Shown here one piece after another: positions 27,396 to 35,918 of a stretch of 36,839 bases of DNA. Every line of letters starts with the position of its first letter. Within the stretch, counting starts at the first letter, position 1. Position numbers and translations under genes: made by a program. Source of the DNA: Alcaligenaceae bacterium (GTDB lineage: Bacteria; Pseudomonadota; Gammaproteobacteria; Burkholderiales; Burkholderiaceae_B); NCBI GenBank assembly GCA_012511095.1, contig JAAZGT010000139.1, positions 1 to 36,839 of the forward strand, read 5' to 3'. The notes below the pieces were generated by a model, which saw only the letters and a program-made list of their open reading frames with translations, made no database searches and was not told the DNA's origin.

Positions 27396-29021
27396 CTATA
27401 GAAATAACTCTTCGGCCTGCTTTCTAAGCTCAAACTTTTGAATCTTACCTGTGGCTGTTTTAGCTAATTCACCTAAAACATAATGTTTAGGGCGTTTAAA
27501 TCCAGCTAAATGCTTACGGCAATATTGATCTAACTCCTCTTCGGTAACCGCAGCGCCCTCATCCAACTCAACGAAGGCGACGGGTATCTCACCCCATTTT
27601 TCATCGCTTAAGGCCACTACGGCTACGTTAGCAACGCCAGGGTATTTATAGAGTGCGTCTTCAATTTCAATACTGGAAACGTTTTCACCGCCAGAAATAA
27701 TAATATCTTTACTGCGGTCTTTAATTTGAGCATAACCGTCGGGGTGTAGCACGCCGAGGTCACCAGTGCGGAACCAACCACCCGCAAATGACTTCTCAGT
27801 TTCCTCAGGGTTTTTCAAATACCCTTTCATGACAATATTACCGCGGAACATAAGCTCACCAATGGTTTCTCCATCAGCTGGCACAACCTCCATGGTATTT
27901 GGATTCATCACGGTGAAACCAGCTACCACGGCAGAGCGCACACCTTGACGCGCTTTTTTCATTGCACGCTCCTCCATCGACAACTCGGCCCAATCGTCGT
28001 GCTCAACGCAAGAAGCCGAAGGACCATAGACCTCGGTTAAGCCATAAACATGCGTCATATTAAAGCCCATTTCTTCCATGCGCGCTAAAACAGCCTCAGG
28101 AGGCGCAGCGCCAGCAATCATCGCATTAACCTCGTGCTCCACACCCTGTTTCATTTCTTCAGGGGCATTAGCTAAGGCGGCATGCACCACCGGTGCAGCG
28201 CAGTAATAGCCAACACGCTCTTGACGAATTAAATCAAAACATAACTTAGGCTCAAACTTACGTAAGCACACGTTAACGCCACCACGGGCAGCAATGGTCC
28301 AAGCAAAACACCAACCATTACAGTGGAATAAAGGTAAGGTCCATAAATACACTGGACGCTTAGGCATATCGAATTCTAAAACTTGTGATAGTGCATTAAT
28401 AGCCGCACCACGGTGATGATACACCACGCCCTTAGGATTGCCTGTGGTGCCTGAAGTGTAGTTTAGGGCGATGGCATCCCACTCATCTTCGGGTAGAACC
28501 CAGTTATTAATATCTTTAGCCGATGCTAAAAAAGACTCATAATCAGTATCACCAAAGGGCTCAACATCTTTAGGGCCTAATTCATCATTAACCTGAATGA
28601 TTTTTAACTCAGGCATAGCGGCTTTAATTTCAGGAATTAATGGCGCAAACTCACTGTCAACGATCAAAAACTCAGCTTCACCATGCTGTAAGCAGAACAA
28701 CATACCCTCTGTCTCTAAGCGTACATTAAGTGCTAAAAGCACACCACCTGACATCGGCACACCAAAGGTTGCCTCAACCATAGCCGGGGTATTGTATAAA
28801 AGTGTTGCTACTGTGGTGCTACGCTGAGCGCCATTTTGCCTAAGGGCAGAAGCTAATTGACGACAACGGTTATAGGTCTCTGTCCAAGTCTGGCGAATCG
28901 CACCATGCACAATTGATAATTCATTGCCATAGACCTCGTGGGCACGGAGCAAAAAATCGATAGGTGTAAGTTGCTCGTAGTTTGCTGCATTTTTGCCAAG
29001 ACCTGTATCAAAATCGGCCAT
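27396..29021 (-). CDS. AMP-forming acyl-CoA synthetase (fatty acid or related acyl-CoA ligase)
   Basis: Activates a carboxylic acid to its CoA thioester through an acyl-adenylate; cytoplasmic. 541 residues. The AMP-binding P-loop is YTSGTTGNPKG (188-198). The A5 motif reads HVYGLTEVYGP, the A7 motif GGWFRTGDLG, the hinge KDIIISGGENVSS, and the catalytic A10 lysine is Lys526 in TATGKIQKF. It resembles the medium/long-chain branch common in Burkholderiales, but the acyl chain cannot be read from the sequence. AAAGGAG lies 6 bases before the ATG. A near-perfect inverted repeat in the 120-base gap to xerD may control it. A terminator follows. Confidence 0.92.
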   Translation of the reverse strand: MADFDTGLGKNAANYEQLTPIDFLLRAHEVYGNELSIVHGAIRQTWTETYNRCRQLASALRQNGAQRSTTVATLLYNTPAMVEATFGVPMSGGVLLALNVRLETEGMLFCLQHGEAEFLIVDSEFAPLIPEIKAAMPELKIIQVNDELGPKDVEPFGDTDYESFLASAKDINNWVLPEDEWDAIALNYTSGTTGNPKGVVYHHRGAAINALSQVLEFDMPKRPVYLWTLPLFHCNGWCFAWTIAARGGVNVCLRKFEPKLCFDLIRQERVGYYCAAPVVHAALANAPEEMKQGVEHEVNAMIAGAAPPEAVLARMEEMGFNMTHVYGLTEVYGPSASCVEHDDWAELSMEERAMKKARQGVRSAVVAGFTVMNPNTMEVVPADGETIGELMFRGNIVMKGYLKNPEETEKSFAGGWFRTGDLGVLHPDGYAQIKDRSKDIIISGGENVSSIEIEDALYKYPGVANVAVVALSDEKWGEIPVAFVELDEGAAVTEEELDQYCRKHLAGFKRPKHYVLGELAKTATGKIQKFELRKQAEELFL

Positions 29022-29061
29022 TATGTCTCCTTTTACAAAAATTGGCTTTTATCCTTTTTTC

Positions 29062-29101
29062 AGTCTTGAATTTTAAACCTTTAAGATTAAAACTCAAGAC
29101 T
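29062..29101. repeat. 15-bp inverted repeat upstream of the acyl-CoA ligase gene
   Basis: AGTCTTGAATTTTAA (29062-29076) and TTAAAACTCAAGACT (29087-29101) are complementary at 14 of 15 positions, with a 10-base loop. No U-tract follows on the minus strand (the next bases are GAAAAAAGG), so it does not look like an ordinary terminator for xerD. It lies 40 bases before the ligase start, a place that suits an operator or an mRNA hairpin. Confidence 0.6.
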
Positions 29102-29141
29102 TGCATAATTTAACATTTTGTAAGTGTTTTGAGCAGCTTTT

Positions 29142-30035
29142 TTAGGCTCTTGGATGATGTTTTTGGTGAAGAATCTTTAATCGCTCTCGCGCCACATGTG
29201 TATAAATTTGCGTTGTTGATATATCTGCATGGCCTAATAACATCTGTACCACCCGTAGATCAGCGCCATGATTGAGTAAATGCGTGGCAAAAGCGTGCCT
29301 TAACACATGAGGTGATAGTGGCACTTGAATATCTTGTTGTTGTGCGTATTTTTTAATCAATTGCCAAAAGGCCTGGCGACTCATACCCTTTCCTAAGCGG
29401 GTAATAAAAACGGCATCATCAAGACGTCCTTTAAGTAATTCCGGTCTAGCTTCACTAATATAACGGCTTAGCCAATACATCGCCTCCTCACCTAAAGGTA
29501 CGATACGGTCTTTGCCACCCTTGCCCTCAATAACGCGCACAAAACCCTCGTTTAAGGCTAAATTAAAGCTTTTAAGACTAATTAACTCAGTCACCCTTAA
29601 ACCCGTGGCATATAGGGTTTCTAACATGGCCCTATCGCGAAGGCCTCCGGGGGTATTCAAATCGGGGGCGGCTAATAATAGCTCAACTTGGGCCTCACTT
29701 AAACTATTAGGAAAACGCGCCGCTTGCTTAGCTGCTTTGATATGCAAACAAGGATCCTCTTCCATATAATGGCGCTGAATGGCCCAAGCATAAAACCGCC
29801 TAAGGGTTGCTAGACGCCTATTGGCCGTGCTGGCTTTAGTTTGCAAATGCATTTGCGCCAACCACGCCTGTATATCTTCTGCTTTAACTGACATAAGCGA
29901 TAGATTATGACGCTTTTCTTTTAAAAAGTTTAAAAAGGCATTCATATCTTGTCTATAAGCAGCCAAGGTGTTTTTAGATAGCCCGTCTTCTAACCATAGG
30001 GTGTCTAAAAAAGAAGTGATATGGCTTTCTTGCAT
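29142..30035 (-). CDS. xerD: Site-specific tyrosine recombinase XerD
   Basis: With XerC resolves chromosome dimers at dif during division, under FtsK control. 297 residues, typical. The N-terminal core-binding domain is at 1-100. The catalytic residues are all present at E. coli-like spacing: Arg147 (ATGLRVTEL), Lys172 (GKGGKDR), His243 and Arg246 (SPHVLRHAFATH), His269 (LLGHADIS) and Tyr278 (TQIYTHV). The C-terminus keeps the KILHQKHHPRA end found in XerD, which favours XerD over XerC. GGA lies about 7 bases before the ATG. It is divergent from the AEC transporter gene across 100 bases. Confidence 0.95.
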   Translation of the reverse strand: MQESHITSFLDTLWLEDGLSKNTLAAYRQDMNAFLNFLKEKRHNLSLMSVKAEDIQAWLAQMHLQTKASTANRRLATLRRFYAWAIQRHYMEEDPCLHIKAAKQAARFPNSLSEAQVELLLAAPDLNTPGGLRDRAMLETLYATGLRVTELISLKSFNLALNEGFVRVIEGKGGKDRIVPLGEEAMYWLSRYISEARPELLKGRLDDAVFITRLGKGMSRQAFWQLIKKYAQQQDIQVPLSPHVLRHAFATHLLNHGADLRVVQMLLGHADISTTQIYTHVARERLKILHQKHHPRA

Positions 30036-30135
30036 CGTATTTCCAATTTCAAGTTTTTTAATTTCAGCTATACTTAAGTGTATTTTATGAACCTCAATTG
30101 AGCAATCTTACAGCACACGTCGGTACGGATTATTT

Positions 30136-31074
30136 ATGACCATTTTATTTATTCTCTTACCCGATATTATCTTGGTCGCTCTTGGATGGTTCATGCTCAA
30201 TAAGCTAAAATTCAATCGAGAGTTCTTTGCAGCCACCGAAAAGATGGTTTATTTCATCATGTTTCCAGCGCTGTTATTTCGCTCGGTGCTCTCCAGCTCG
30301 CTTAGCCTAAATACTGCAAGCACCTCTTTTCTGGCCTGTGTGTTTTTAGCCTTTAGTGGCTTGTTGTTAGCGAGTTTGGCTAAACCTGTGTTAAAAATCA
30401 TAAAAATCAGTGATCGGGCCGCAAATTCCACACAACAATGTGTTTATCGCTTTAGTACTTATCTTGCTTTATCCATCGGCCCATCAGTAGGTGGCACCGA
30501 GGGTTTGGCGGTAATGGCTGTATTTATTGGCTTTACCGTACCCTTAGTTAATATATTAGCGGTAAGGGCTTTGGCTGCTGAGCAAGGTGGGAATATTTTG
30601 AAGTCGATAATTAGCAACCCCCTAGTTCTTGCCACGGTATCTGCCGTTGTCTTAAACCTACTTGGCTTTAAATTACCCGAGGTCGCAGATAATACGCTAT
30701 TAAAACTAGGTCAAGCCTCTATCCCGCTGGGTCTAATTTGTATTGGCGCTGCCTTAAAGCTTAGAGAAGGCACCGAAAATGCGCCTTTAGTGGCGTGGAT
30801 GACAGTTTCACGTTTAGTAATGATGCCTATTTTTGCCCTAATTATTTCATTAATTATGGGCTTTAGCACCTTGCAGACACAGATGTTCATTATCTTTGCA
30901 GCCATTCCTACCGCGCCAGCGGCTTATGTATTAGCGGTACGTATGGGGGGTGATGCCCGTTTAGTGGCTAACATTATTTCGGTACAAACCCTTAGCTGTT
31001 TACTAAGCTTACCGATTTGGCTTTATGTGATAGTCAATACGAACCTCTTACAAACACTTACTCGTTATTTTTAA
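30136..31074 (+). CDS. AEC-family (auxin efflux carrier-like) membrane transporter
   Basis: Inner-membrane carrier of the AEC family, whose bacterial members move small organic anions such as malate or malonate; the substrate here is not known. 312 residues with about ten hydrophobic segments in two five-helix halves. The first half has the typical start LPDIILVALGWFMLNK and FPALLFRSV; the second repeats LGQASIPLGLICIGAALKL, a signature block of the family, and ends with AAIPTAPAAYVLAVRMGGD. The ribosome binding site is weak (CGGAT). No partner gene is nearby. Confidence 0.85.
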   Translation: MTILFILLPDIILVALGWFMLNKLKFNREFFAATEKMVYFIMFPALLFRSVLSSSLSLNTASTSFLACVFLAFSGLLLASLAKPVLKIIKISDRAANSTQQCVYRFSTYLALSIGPSVGGTEGLAVMAVFIGFTVPLVNILAVRALAAEQGGNILKSIISNPLVLATVSAVVLNLLGFKLPEVADNTLLKLGQASIPLGLICIGAALKLREGTENAPLVAWMTVSRLVMMPIFALIISLIMGFSTLQTQMFIIFAAIPTAPAAYVLAVRMGGDARLVANIISVQTLSCLLSLPIWLYVIVNTNLLQTLTRYF

Positions 31075-31146
31075 GCAATTAGTTAAGATCAATAGCTTAT
31101 AATTCATCTACTTAACATATATATCGCGTAATCAAGCAAAATTTAA

Positions 31147-31674
31147 ATGAATCAAGAATTGAGTCAATATCGCCTCTTTTTAAAAGATGAAGAGGCAAGC
31201 AATACTTTTGCTCAACAACTAGCCAAAGCAATTTTCCCTGATTTATCAAGCACTTGCGAACCCGATCTCAGTCAGTTCACAGGTGCTCGTATCTATTTGC
31301 ATGGTGATTTAGGTGCTGGTAAAACTACTTTTGCTCGTGCTTTTCTAAGAGCTTTAGGTGTAACAGGTAGGATAAAAAGTCCCACATATACCCTACTTGA
31401 AAGCTATAATGTTTCTAGATTATACTTATATCACTTTGATTTTTATAGGTTTAATGACTCCGACGAATGGCAAGAGGCCGGTTTTGAGGAGCAACTTCTT
31501 GACCAAGCAATTGTCTTGGTTGAGTGGTCAGAAAAAGCAAATGAACAACTTCCGCCGCCTGATTTAAGACTGCATTTAACTTATCAAGACGAGGGAAGAG
31601 AGGCTGTATTATCAGCAATTTCAGACAAAGGGAAACAATGGCTAAACAATCTAAACTCACAGACAAAGGCGTAG
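31147..31674 (+). CDS. tsaE: tRNA threonylcarbamoyladenosine biosynthesis ATPase TsaE
   Basis: ATPase that works with TsaD and TsaB to put the t6A modification on A37 of ANN-decoding tRNAs. 175 residues. Walker A GDLGAGKT is at 53-60; then follow SPTYTLLESY (78-87), HFDFYRF (96-102) and the VEWSEKA block (125-131), all family signatures. No strong ribosome binding site is seen. Its last 37 bases overlap amiC in another frame, and it begins the tsaE-amiC-mutL-miaA series found widely in beta- and gammaproteobacteria. Confidence 0.95.
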   Translation: MNQELSQYRLFLKDEEASNTFAQQLAKAIFPDLSSTCEPDLSQFTGARIYLHGDLGAGKTTFARAFLRALGVTGRIKSPTYTLLESYNVSRLYLYHFDFYRFNDSDEWQEAGFEEQLLDQAIVLVEWSEKANEQLPPPDLRLHLTYQDEGREAVLSAISDKGKQWLNNLNSQTKA

Positions 31675-32966
31675 AACGTCGCCGCGCTTTGGGCTTTGCG
31701 GGTAGCATTTTTACCCTAAGTGTTGTCCCTAAATGGGCCCACGCTGCCGAAGCTAAGGTATTAGCAGTCCGTACCTGGCCTGCTGACGAATACACGCGCG
31801 TAACGCTTGAATTAAGCGCGCCACTTAATGCCGAGCATTTTATGCTTGATAACCCAAGCCGTTTAGTGGTGGATTTACAAGGCATTAGCCTAAACCAAAC
31901 GCTAAACTCTTTGGTTTCTCAAATTAAACCTAATGATCCATATATTCGCTCTATCCGCGTTGCGCAAAACCGTGCTGATGTGGTGCGTCTGGTGATGGAT
32001 TTAAAGCAAACCATTGCGCCCCAAGTCTTTACCTTGAAGCCTATTGGTGATTATCAATACCGTCTGGTATTAGACCTTTATCCTAAGGTTGCGCATGACC
32101 CGCTAATGGCTTTAATCGACTCTTCAGCTGGCGACGACCCTTTGGCTGGCATTATCGACCAGCTAGGTGGTAGCCGTCCGACCACTAATGCACCTACAGT
32201 AGCTGGTCAAGTCGCTCCTACGCCACCACCGACAGGACTGGCTCCACAACGTGGTAGAGGATCAAGACGTCCTGTTTTAATTGCCATTGATCCAGGCCAT
32301 GGCGGCGAGGATCCAGGCGCTATTGGTCCTCGTGGCACACGTGAAAAGGATGTGGTCTTAGCCATTGGTAAGCAACTACGCGATCTAGTCAATGCTCAGC
32401 CTAATATGCGTGCTTATATGACGCGTGATGCTGACTTCTTTGTACCGTTACAAGTGAGAGTGCAAAAAGCACGTCGTGTTAAAGCCGATATCTTTGTATC
32501 TATCCACGCCGATGCCTTTACTAACCCCAATGCCAAAGGAACTACTGTTTTTACTCTTTCTAATAAGGGTGCCAGTAGCGCTGCCGCCAAATGGTTAGCT
32601 AATCGCGAGAACCAAGCCGATATGATCGGCGGTGTAGATTTTGGTGCTCACGACAGAAATACTGCAAGCGTGCTGTTAGATATGTCGACCTCTAGACAGA
32701 TTCAGGACTCCTTACAAATTGGCCACCGTGTCTTGAGCTCTTTAGGTAAGGTTAATGGTGTTCACAGTCGTCGCGTTGAGCAAGCTGGCTTTGCCGTATT
32801 ACGCTCACCTGATACCCCATCAATTTTAGTGGAAACTGCTTTTATTTCTAATCCACGAGAGGAGCAATTCCTACGTTCTAAAAGTAACCAACGCGCATTA
32901 GCTCAAGGCATTTTAAGTGGTTTAAAAGATTATTTAGCGACCAATCCACCATTAGCTAGTCGCTAA
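31638..32966 (+). CDS. amiC: N-acetylmuramoyl-L-alanine amidase AmiC (Tat-exported)
   Basis: Cleaves the bond between MurNAc and the stem peptide to split septal peptidoglycan during cell separation; periplasmic. Residues 13-36 are a twin-arginine signal (ERRRALGF, hydrophobic stretch, cleavage near AHA), as in E. coli AmiC. An AMIN domain (about 38-150) targets it to the septum. A Pro/Gly linker (180-210) leads to the Amidase_3 domain, with zinc ligands His221 (DPGHGGEDPGA), Glu236 (REKD) and His290 (SIHADAF), and the catalytic Glu399 (LVETAFISN). AAAGGG lies 5 bases before the ATG. It overlaps the end of tsaE by 37 bases and is followed by a strong terminator. Confidence 0.94.
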   Translation: MAKQSKLTDKGVERRRALGFAGSIFTLSVVPKWAHAAEAKVLAVRTWPADEYTRVTLELSAPLNAEHFMLDNPSRLVVDLQGISLNQTLNSLVSQIKPNDPYIRSIRVAQNRADVVRLVMDLKQTIAPQVFTLKPIGDYQYRLVLDLYPKVAHDPLMALIDSSAGDDPLAGIIDQLGGSRPTTNAPTVAGQVAPTPPPTGLAPQRGRGSRRPVLIAIDPGHGGEDPGAIGPRGTREKDVVLAIGKQLRDLVNAQPNMRAYMTRDADFFVPLQVRVQKARRVKADIFVSIHADAFTNPNAKGTTVFTLSNKGASSAAAKWLANRENQADMIGGVDFGAHDRNTASVLLDMSTSRQIQDSLQIGHRVLSSLGKVNGVHSRRVEQAGFAVLRSPDTPSILVETAFISNPREEQFLRSKSNQRALAQGILSGLKDYLATNPPLASR

Positions 32967-32998
32967 ATTATTGATGTAAATTTAATAAAATGAATTTG

Positions 32999-33030
32999 AA
33001 AACCGCTTGATTAATATCGAGCGGTTTTTT
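32999..33030 (+). terminator. Intrinsic terminator between amiC and mutL
   Basis: AAAACCGCTTGAT (32999-33011) and ATCGAGCGGTTTT (33016-33028) form a 13-bp stem with one G-T pair and a TAAT loop, running into six T (33025-33030). It ends 3 bases before the likely mutL ATG at 33034. Confidence 0.88.
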
Positions 33031-33033
33031 AAT

Positions 33034-34959
33034 ATGTACGGCATGAATCAAAGAAAAGAAATCCGCCCCCTTCCCGAGCAATTAATTAATCAAATCGCCG
33101 CTGGCGAGGTAATTGAGCGTCCGGCTTCTGTGCTCAAAGAGGTACTAGAAAATGCCATTGATGCTGGTAGTACCCAAATCGAGGTGCGCCTTGAGGGTGG
33201 CGGTATTCGCCGTATCTGCGTGATCGACGATGGTAGTGGTATTCCTCAAAATGAACTGCCCTTGGCCATTACGCAACACGCCACCAGTAAGATTCGCTCC
33301 CTCGAGGAATTGGAGTCTGTGGATTCAATGGGTTTTAGGGGTGAGGCCTTAGCTTCTATCGCCTCGGTTAGTCGTATGACTATTACCTCTCGCAGCGCCG
33401 ATCAAGAGCATGCGTTTAGTATTTGCGGCACCACTAAGGAAATCACACCAGCAGCGGGTGGTGTGGGCACTACGGTTGATGTTAAGCAGTTATTTGAGCA
33501 TATACCTGCACGTCGTAAATTCCTTAAAACAGAGGGAACTGAGTTTGGTCACGCAGTTGACGCGCTTGAGCGTATTGCCATGGCTAATCCTCAGGTCAGT
33601 TTCAGAATCTTCCACAATCAAAGACCTTATAAGCAATGGCTTGCCACAGATGCATTTCAACGTGTGCGTGATGTGATTGGTGAGGAGTTTATTGAGCATG
33701 GCCTAGAGGTGCAAATGGACCATGGTCTGGCGCGCGTACACGGTATGATTATTCATCCAACCGCGGCCAGAGCGCGTGCTGATAAACAATATCTTTTCGT
33801 CAATGGTCGCTTTGTACGTGACCGGACCGTCAGTCATGCCATTCGCCAGGCGTATAGTGATGTGTTGCATGGTGATCGCCAACCTGCCTATGTGCTTTTC
33901 CTAGAAATCTCACCCGAGCTGGTAGATGTCAATGTGCATCCAGCTAAAAGTGAGGTGCGTTTTAGGGAATCAGGTGCTGTCCACCGTTTATTTACTCAAG
34001 CTTTGGGCGCAACCCTATCAAATACTGGTGGTCAAAACCAGAGTGATGCCGATGCGGTAATGAGCTCTCTAGGTCGTGCGGGTGATGGCACAGTGGCAAC
34101 TCAACAGGGGCTCGCGGCTCAAGCTGCACTCAATCCACAACCACACTTAATGTCTCAAGGCACAGTACCATCTGGAACCTATCCTAAATACACAGCTCCA
34201 GGCTATAGCCAAGACTCACTTAATCTACCTCCAACAGGCGATTGGCGTTCGGCTTATGCGCCTATTAATCAAGAAGGTGCAAATGTTGGTACAGCCAGTC
34301 CTACTATGGCAGCTGCGACTACTACACAAACTGCAACTGTTCAGAGCCAAGACCCAACTGCAACTGAGACCGATGATTTCCCATTAGGCATGGCCATTGG
34401 TCAATTACATGGTATTTATATTTTGGCGCAAAATCGCTCCGGTATGGTCTTAGTGGATATGCACGCCGCCCACGAGCGCGTCGTTTATGAGCAATTAAAG
34501 CATTTACACGATGCAGACGATATTGTGATTCAAGAGTTCTTAGTACCTTATTTAATATCATGCTCTGAAACCGATGTGGCCGTTGTGGAGTCGGAACAAG
34601 AGCTTTTACGTGAATTAGGTTTACATCTCAGTGCGAGCGGTCCAAAAAGTATCACAGTACGAGCCGTTCCAGCGCTTTTGGCACGTGGCGATATTGAGAG
34701 TTTAGTACTTGGCGTTTTAAAAGACATTCACGATATTGGTAGCTCAGAGCGTCTTGCTTTACAACGCAATGAAATTCTTGCCACCATGGCGTGTCATGGT
34801 GCAGTGCGTGCAAATAAATTTCTTTCCATTACTGAAATGAATGCGCTTTTACGAGCGATGGAAGCCACTGATAAAGCCGATAACTGCAACCATGGTCGTC
34901 CAACGTGGTTCCAATGGTCCATGCGTGATTTGGATAAACTCTTTATGCGTGGCGAGTAA
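33034..34959 (+). CDS. mutL: DNA mismatch repair protein MutL (endonuclease-type)
   Basis: Links mismatch recognition by MutS to strand removal. The N-terminal GHKL ATPase domain shows LENAIDAG, the IDDGSGI block and GFRGEAL (100-106). A long Gln/Thr/Ala-rich linker follows. The C-terminal domain carries the endonuclease set: [12 protein letters not shown] (from Asp475), matching DQHA-x2-E-x4-E with Met for Gln; [10 protein letters not shown] (Cys587); and CNHGRP (Cys618). So it should nick DNA itself, as expected where no MutH exists. The longest frame begins at a TTG (33007) inside the terminator hairpin, which is not credible. ATG 33034 (641 residues) is chosen, though ATG 33043 is possible; neither has a good Shine-Dalgarno sequence. 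miaA starts 8 bases after its stop. Confidence 0.95.
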   Translation: MYGMNQRKEIRPLPEQLINQIAAGEVIERPASVLKEVLENAIDAGSTQIEVRLEGGGIRRICVIDDGSGIPQNELPLAITQHATSKIRSLEELESVDSMGFRGEALASIASVSRMTITSRSADQEHAFSICGTTKEITPAAGGVGTTVDVKQLFEHIPARRKFLKTEGTEFGHAVDALERIAMANPQVSFRIFHNQRPYKQWLATDAFQRVRDVIGEEFIEHGLEVQMDHGLARVHGMIIHPTAARARADKQYLFVNGRFVRDRTVSHAIRQAYSDVLHGDRQPAYVLFLEISPELVDVNVHPAKSEVRFRESGAVHRLFTQALGATLSNTGGQNQSDADAVMSSLGRAGDGTVATQQGLAAQAALNPQPHLMSQGTVPSGTYPKYTAPGYSQDSLNLPPTGDWRSAYAPINQEGANVGTASPTMAAATTTQTATVQSQDPTATETDDFPLGMAIGQLHGIYILAQNRSGMVLVDMHAAHERVVYEQLKHLHDADDIVIQEFLVPYLISCSETDVAVVESEQELLRELGLHLSASGPKSITVRAVPALLARGDIESLVLGVLKDIHDIGSSERLALQRNEILATMACHGAVRANKFLSITEMNALLRAMEATDKADNCNHGRPTWFQWSMRDLDKLFMRGE

Positions 34960-34967
34960 CTAATAAC

Positions 34968-35903
34968 ATGAACAAAAAAATTCTCTGTATCGCCGGCCCT
35001 ACTGCTGCCGGCAAATCCGCTTCGGTCTTGGCACTTGCTGAAATCACCCCCATTGAGATTATTTCAATGGACTCAGCCACCATTTATAAGGGTATGGATA
35101 TTGGTACCGCTAAAGCCAGTGCCACTGAGCAAGCCTTGGTACCACACCATTTACTCGATATACGCGACCCCGCTGAAAGTTATAGTGCAGCTGATTTTGT
35201 AAGCGATACCCTAAAACTCATTCCTGAAATCCAAGCACGCGGTCGTCGCCCTGTTATCGAAGGTGGCACCATGATGTATTACAAGGCTTTACGTGAAGGA
35301 ATGCACGATCTACCTAAGGCCGATGCCACGCTACGAGAACAAATTGAGGCTGAGGCCGCTGCCTTAGGGTGGCCTGCCTTACACGAAAAATTAGCTAAAC
35401 TAGACCCTATTACCGCCGAACGGTTGGCCCCTAATGATAGTCAACGTATTTCTCGTGCCCTAGAAATTATCGAACTCAGTGGCCAAGCCATGTCAACTCT
35501 GTTGGCTCAGAAAAAAGAACCTGATCATAATTATGACTTTGTGACCATTAGCTTAGAGCCAGTGGACCGCAGTTTACTGCATAAACAAATTGCAAAACGC
35601 TTTATGCAAATGATGGAGATGGGTTTTTTAGATGAGGTAAAACGACTCTATGAGCGTGAGGATTTACACCCTGAGCTACCGTCTATTCGTTGTGTAGGCT
35701 ATAGGCAATTATGGGATCATCTAGCTAATAATTGCAGCTATGAAGAAGCCATTGAGCGCGGTATAGCAGCTACCAGACAATTGGCTAAACGCCAGATCAC
35801 GTGGTTACGCAGTCAACCTGAACGAATTCAAATTGACTGCTTTTCTGAAAATGTACCGAGACAAGTATTAGACACTAGTCGTCAGTTAGGTTTGATTGAC
35901 TAA
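34968..35903 (+). CDS. miaA: tRNA dimethylallyltransferase MiaA
   Basis: Transfers a dimethylallyl group to N6 of A37 in tRNAs reading UNN codons. 311 residues, standard. The P-loop is GPTAAGKS (10-17), the catalytic aspartate is Asp35 in [16 protein letters not shown] (34-49; the usual Gln after DSA is Thr), then [10 protein letters not shown], and late in the chain the [14 protein letters not shown] block. It follows mutL by 8 bases, so it is probably on the same transcript; the ribosome binding site is weak. It converges with purM: 15 bases separate the two stop codons, with only a short AT-rich hairpin (35904-35921) between. Confidence 0.96.
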   Translation: MNKKILCIAGPTAAGKSASVLALAEITPIEIISMDSATIYKGMDIGTAKASATEQALVPHHLLDIRDPAESYSAADFVSDTLKLIPEIQARGRRPVIEGGTMMYYKALREGMHDLPKADATLREQIEAEAAALGWPALHEKLAKLDPITAERLAPNDSQRISRALEIIELSGQAMSTLLAQKKEPDHNYDFVTISLEPVDRSLLHKQIAKRFMQMMEMGFLDEVKRLYEREDLHPELPSIRCVGYRQLWDHLANNCSYEEAIERGIAATRQLAKRQITWLRSQPERIQIDCFSENVPRQVLDTSRQLGLID

Positions 35904-35918
35904 TAGTTTATATCTAAA

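Noticed and set aside
30093-30102. CTCAATTGAG palindrome between xerD and the AEC transporter gene
   Set aside because: Only 10 bp and isolated; too short to support a regulatory claim.
31451-31885. 144-codon open frame on the minus strand across tsaE and amiC
   Set aside because: It is antisense to two firmly identified overlapping genes and shows no recognisable domain or ribosome binding site.
33007-33033. Longer MutL beginning with TTG at 33007
   Set aside because: The nine extra codons lie within the terminator hairpin and its T tract, have no SD, and do not resemble MutL N-termini.
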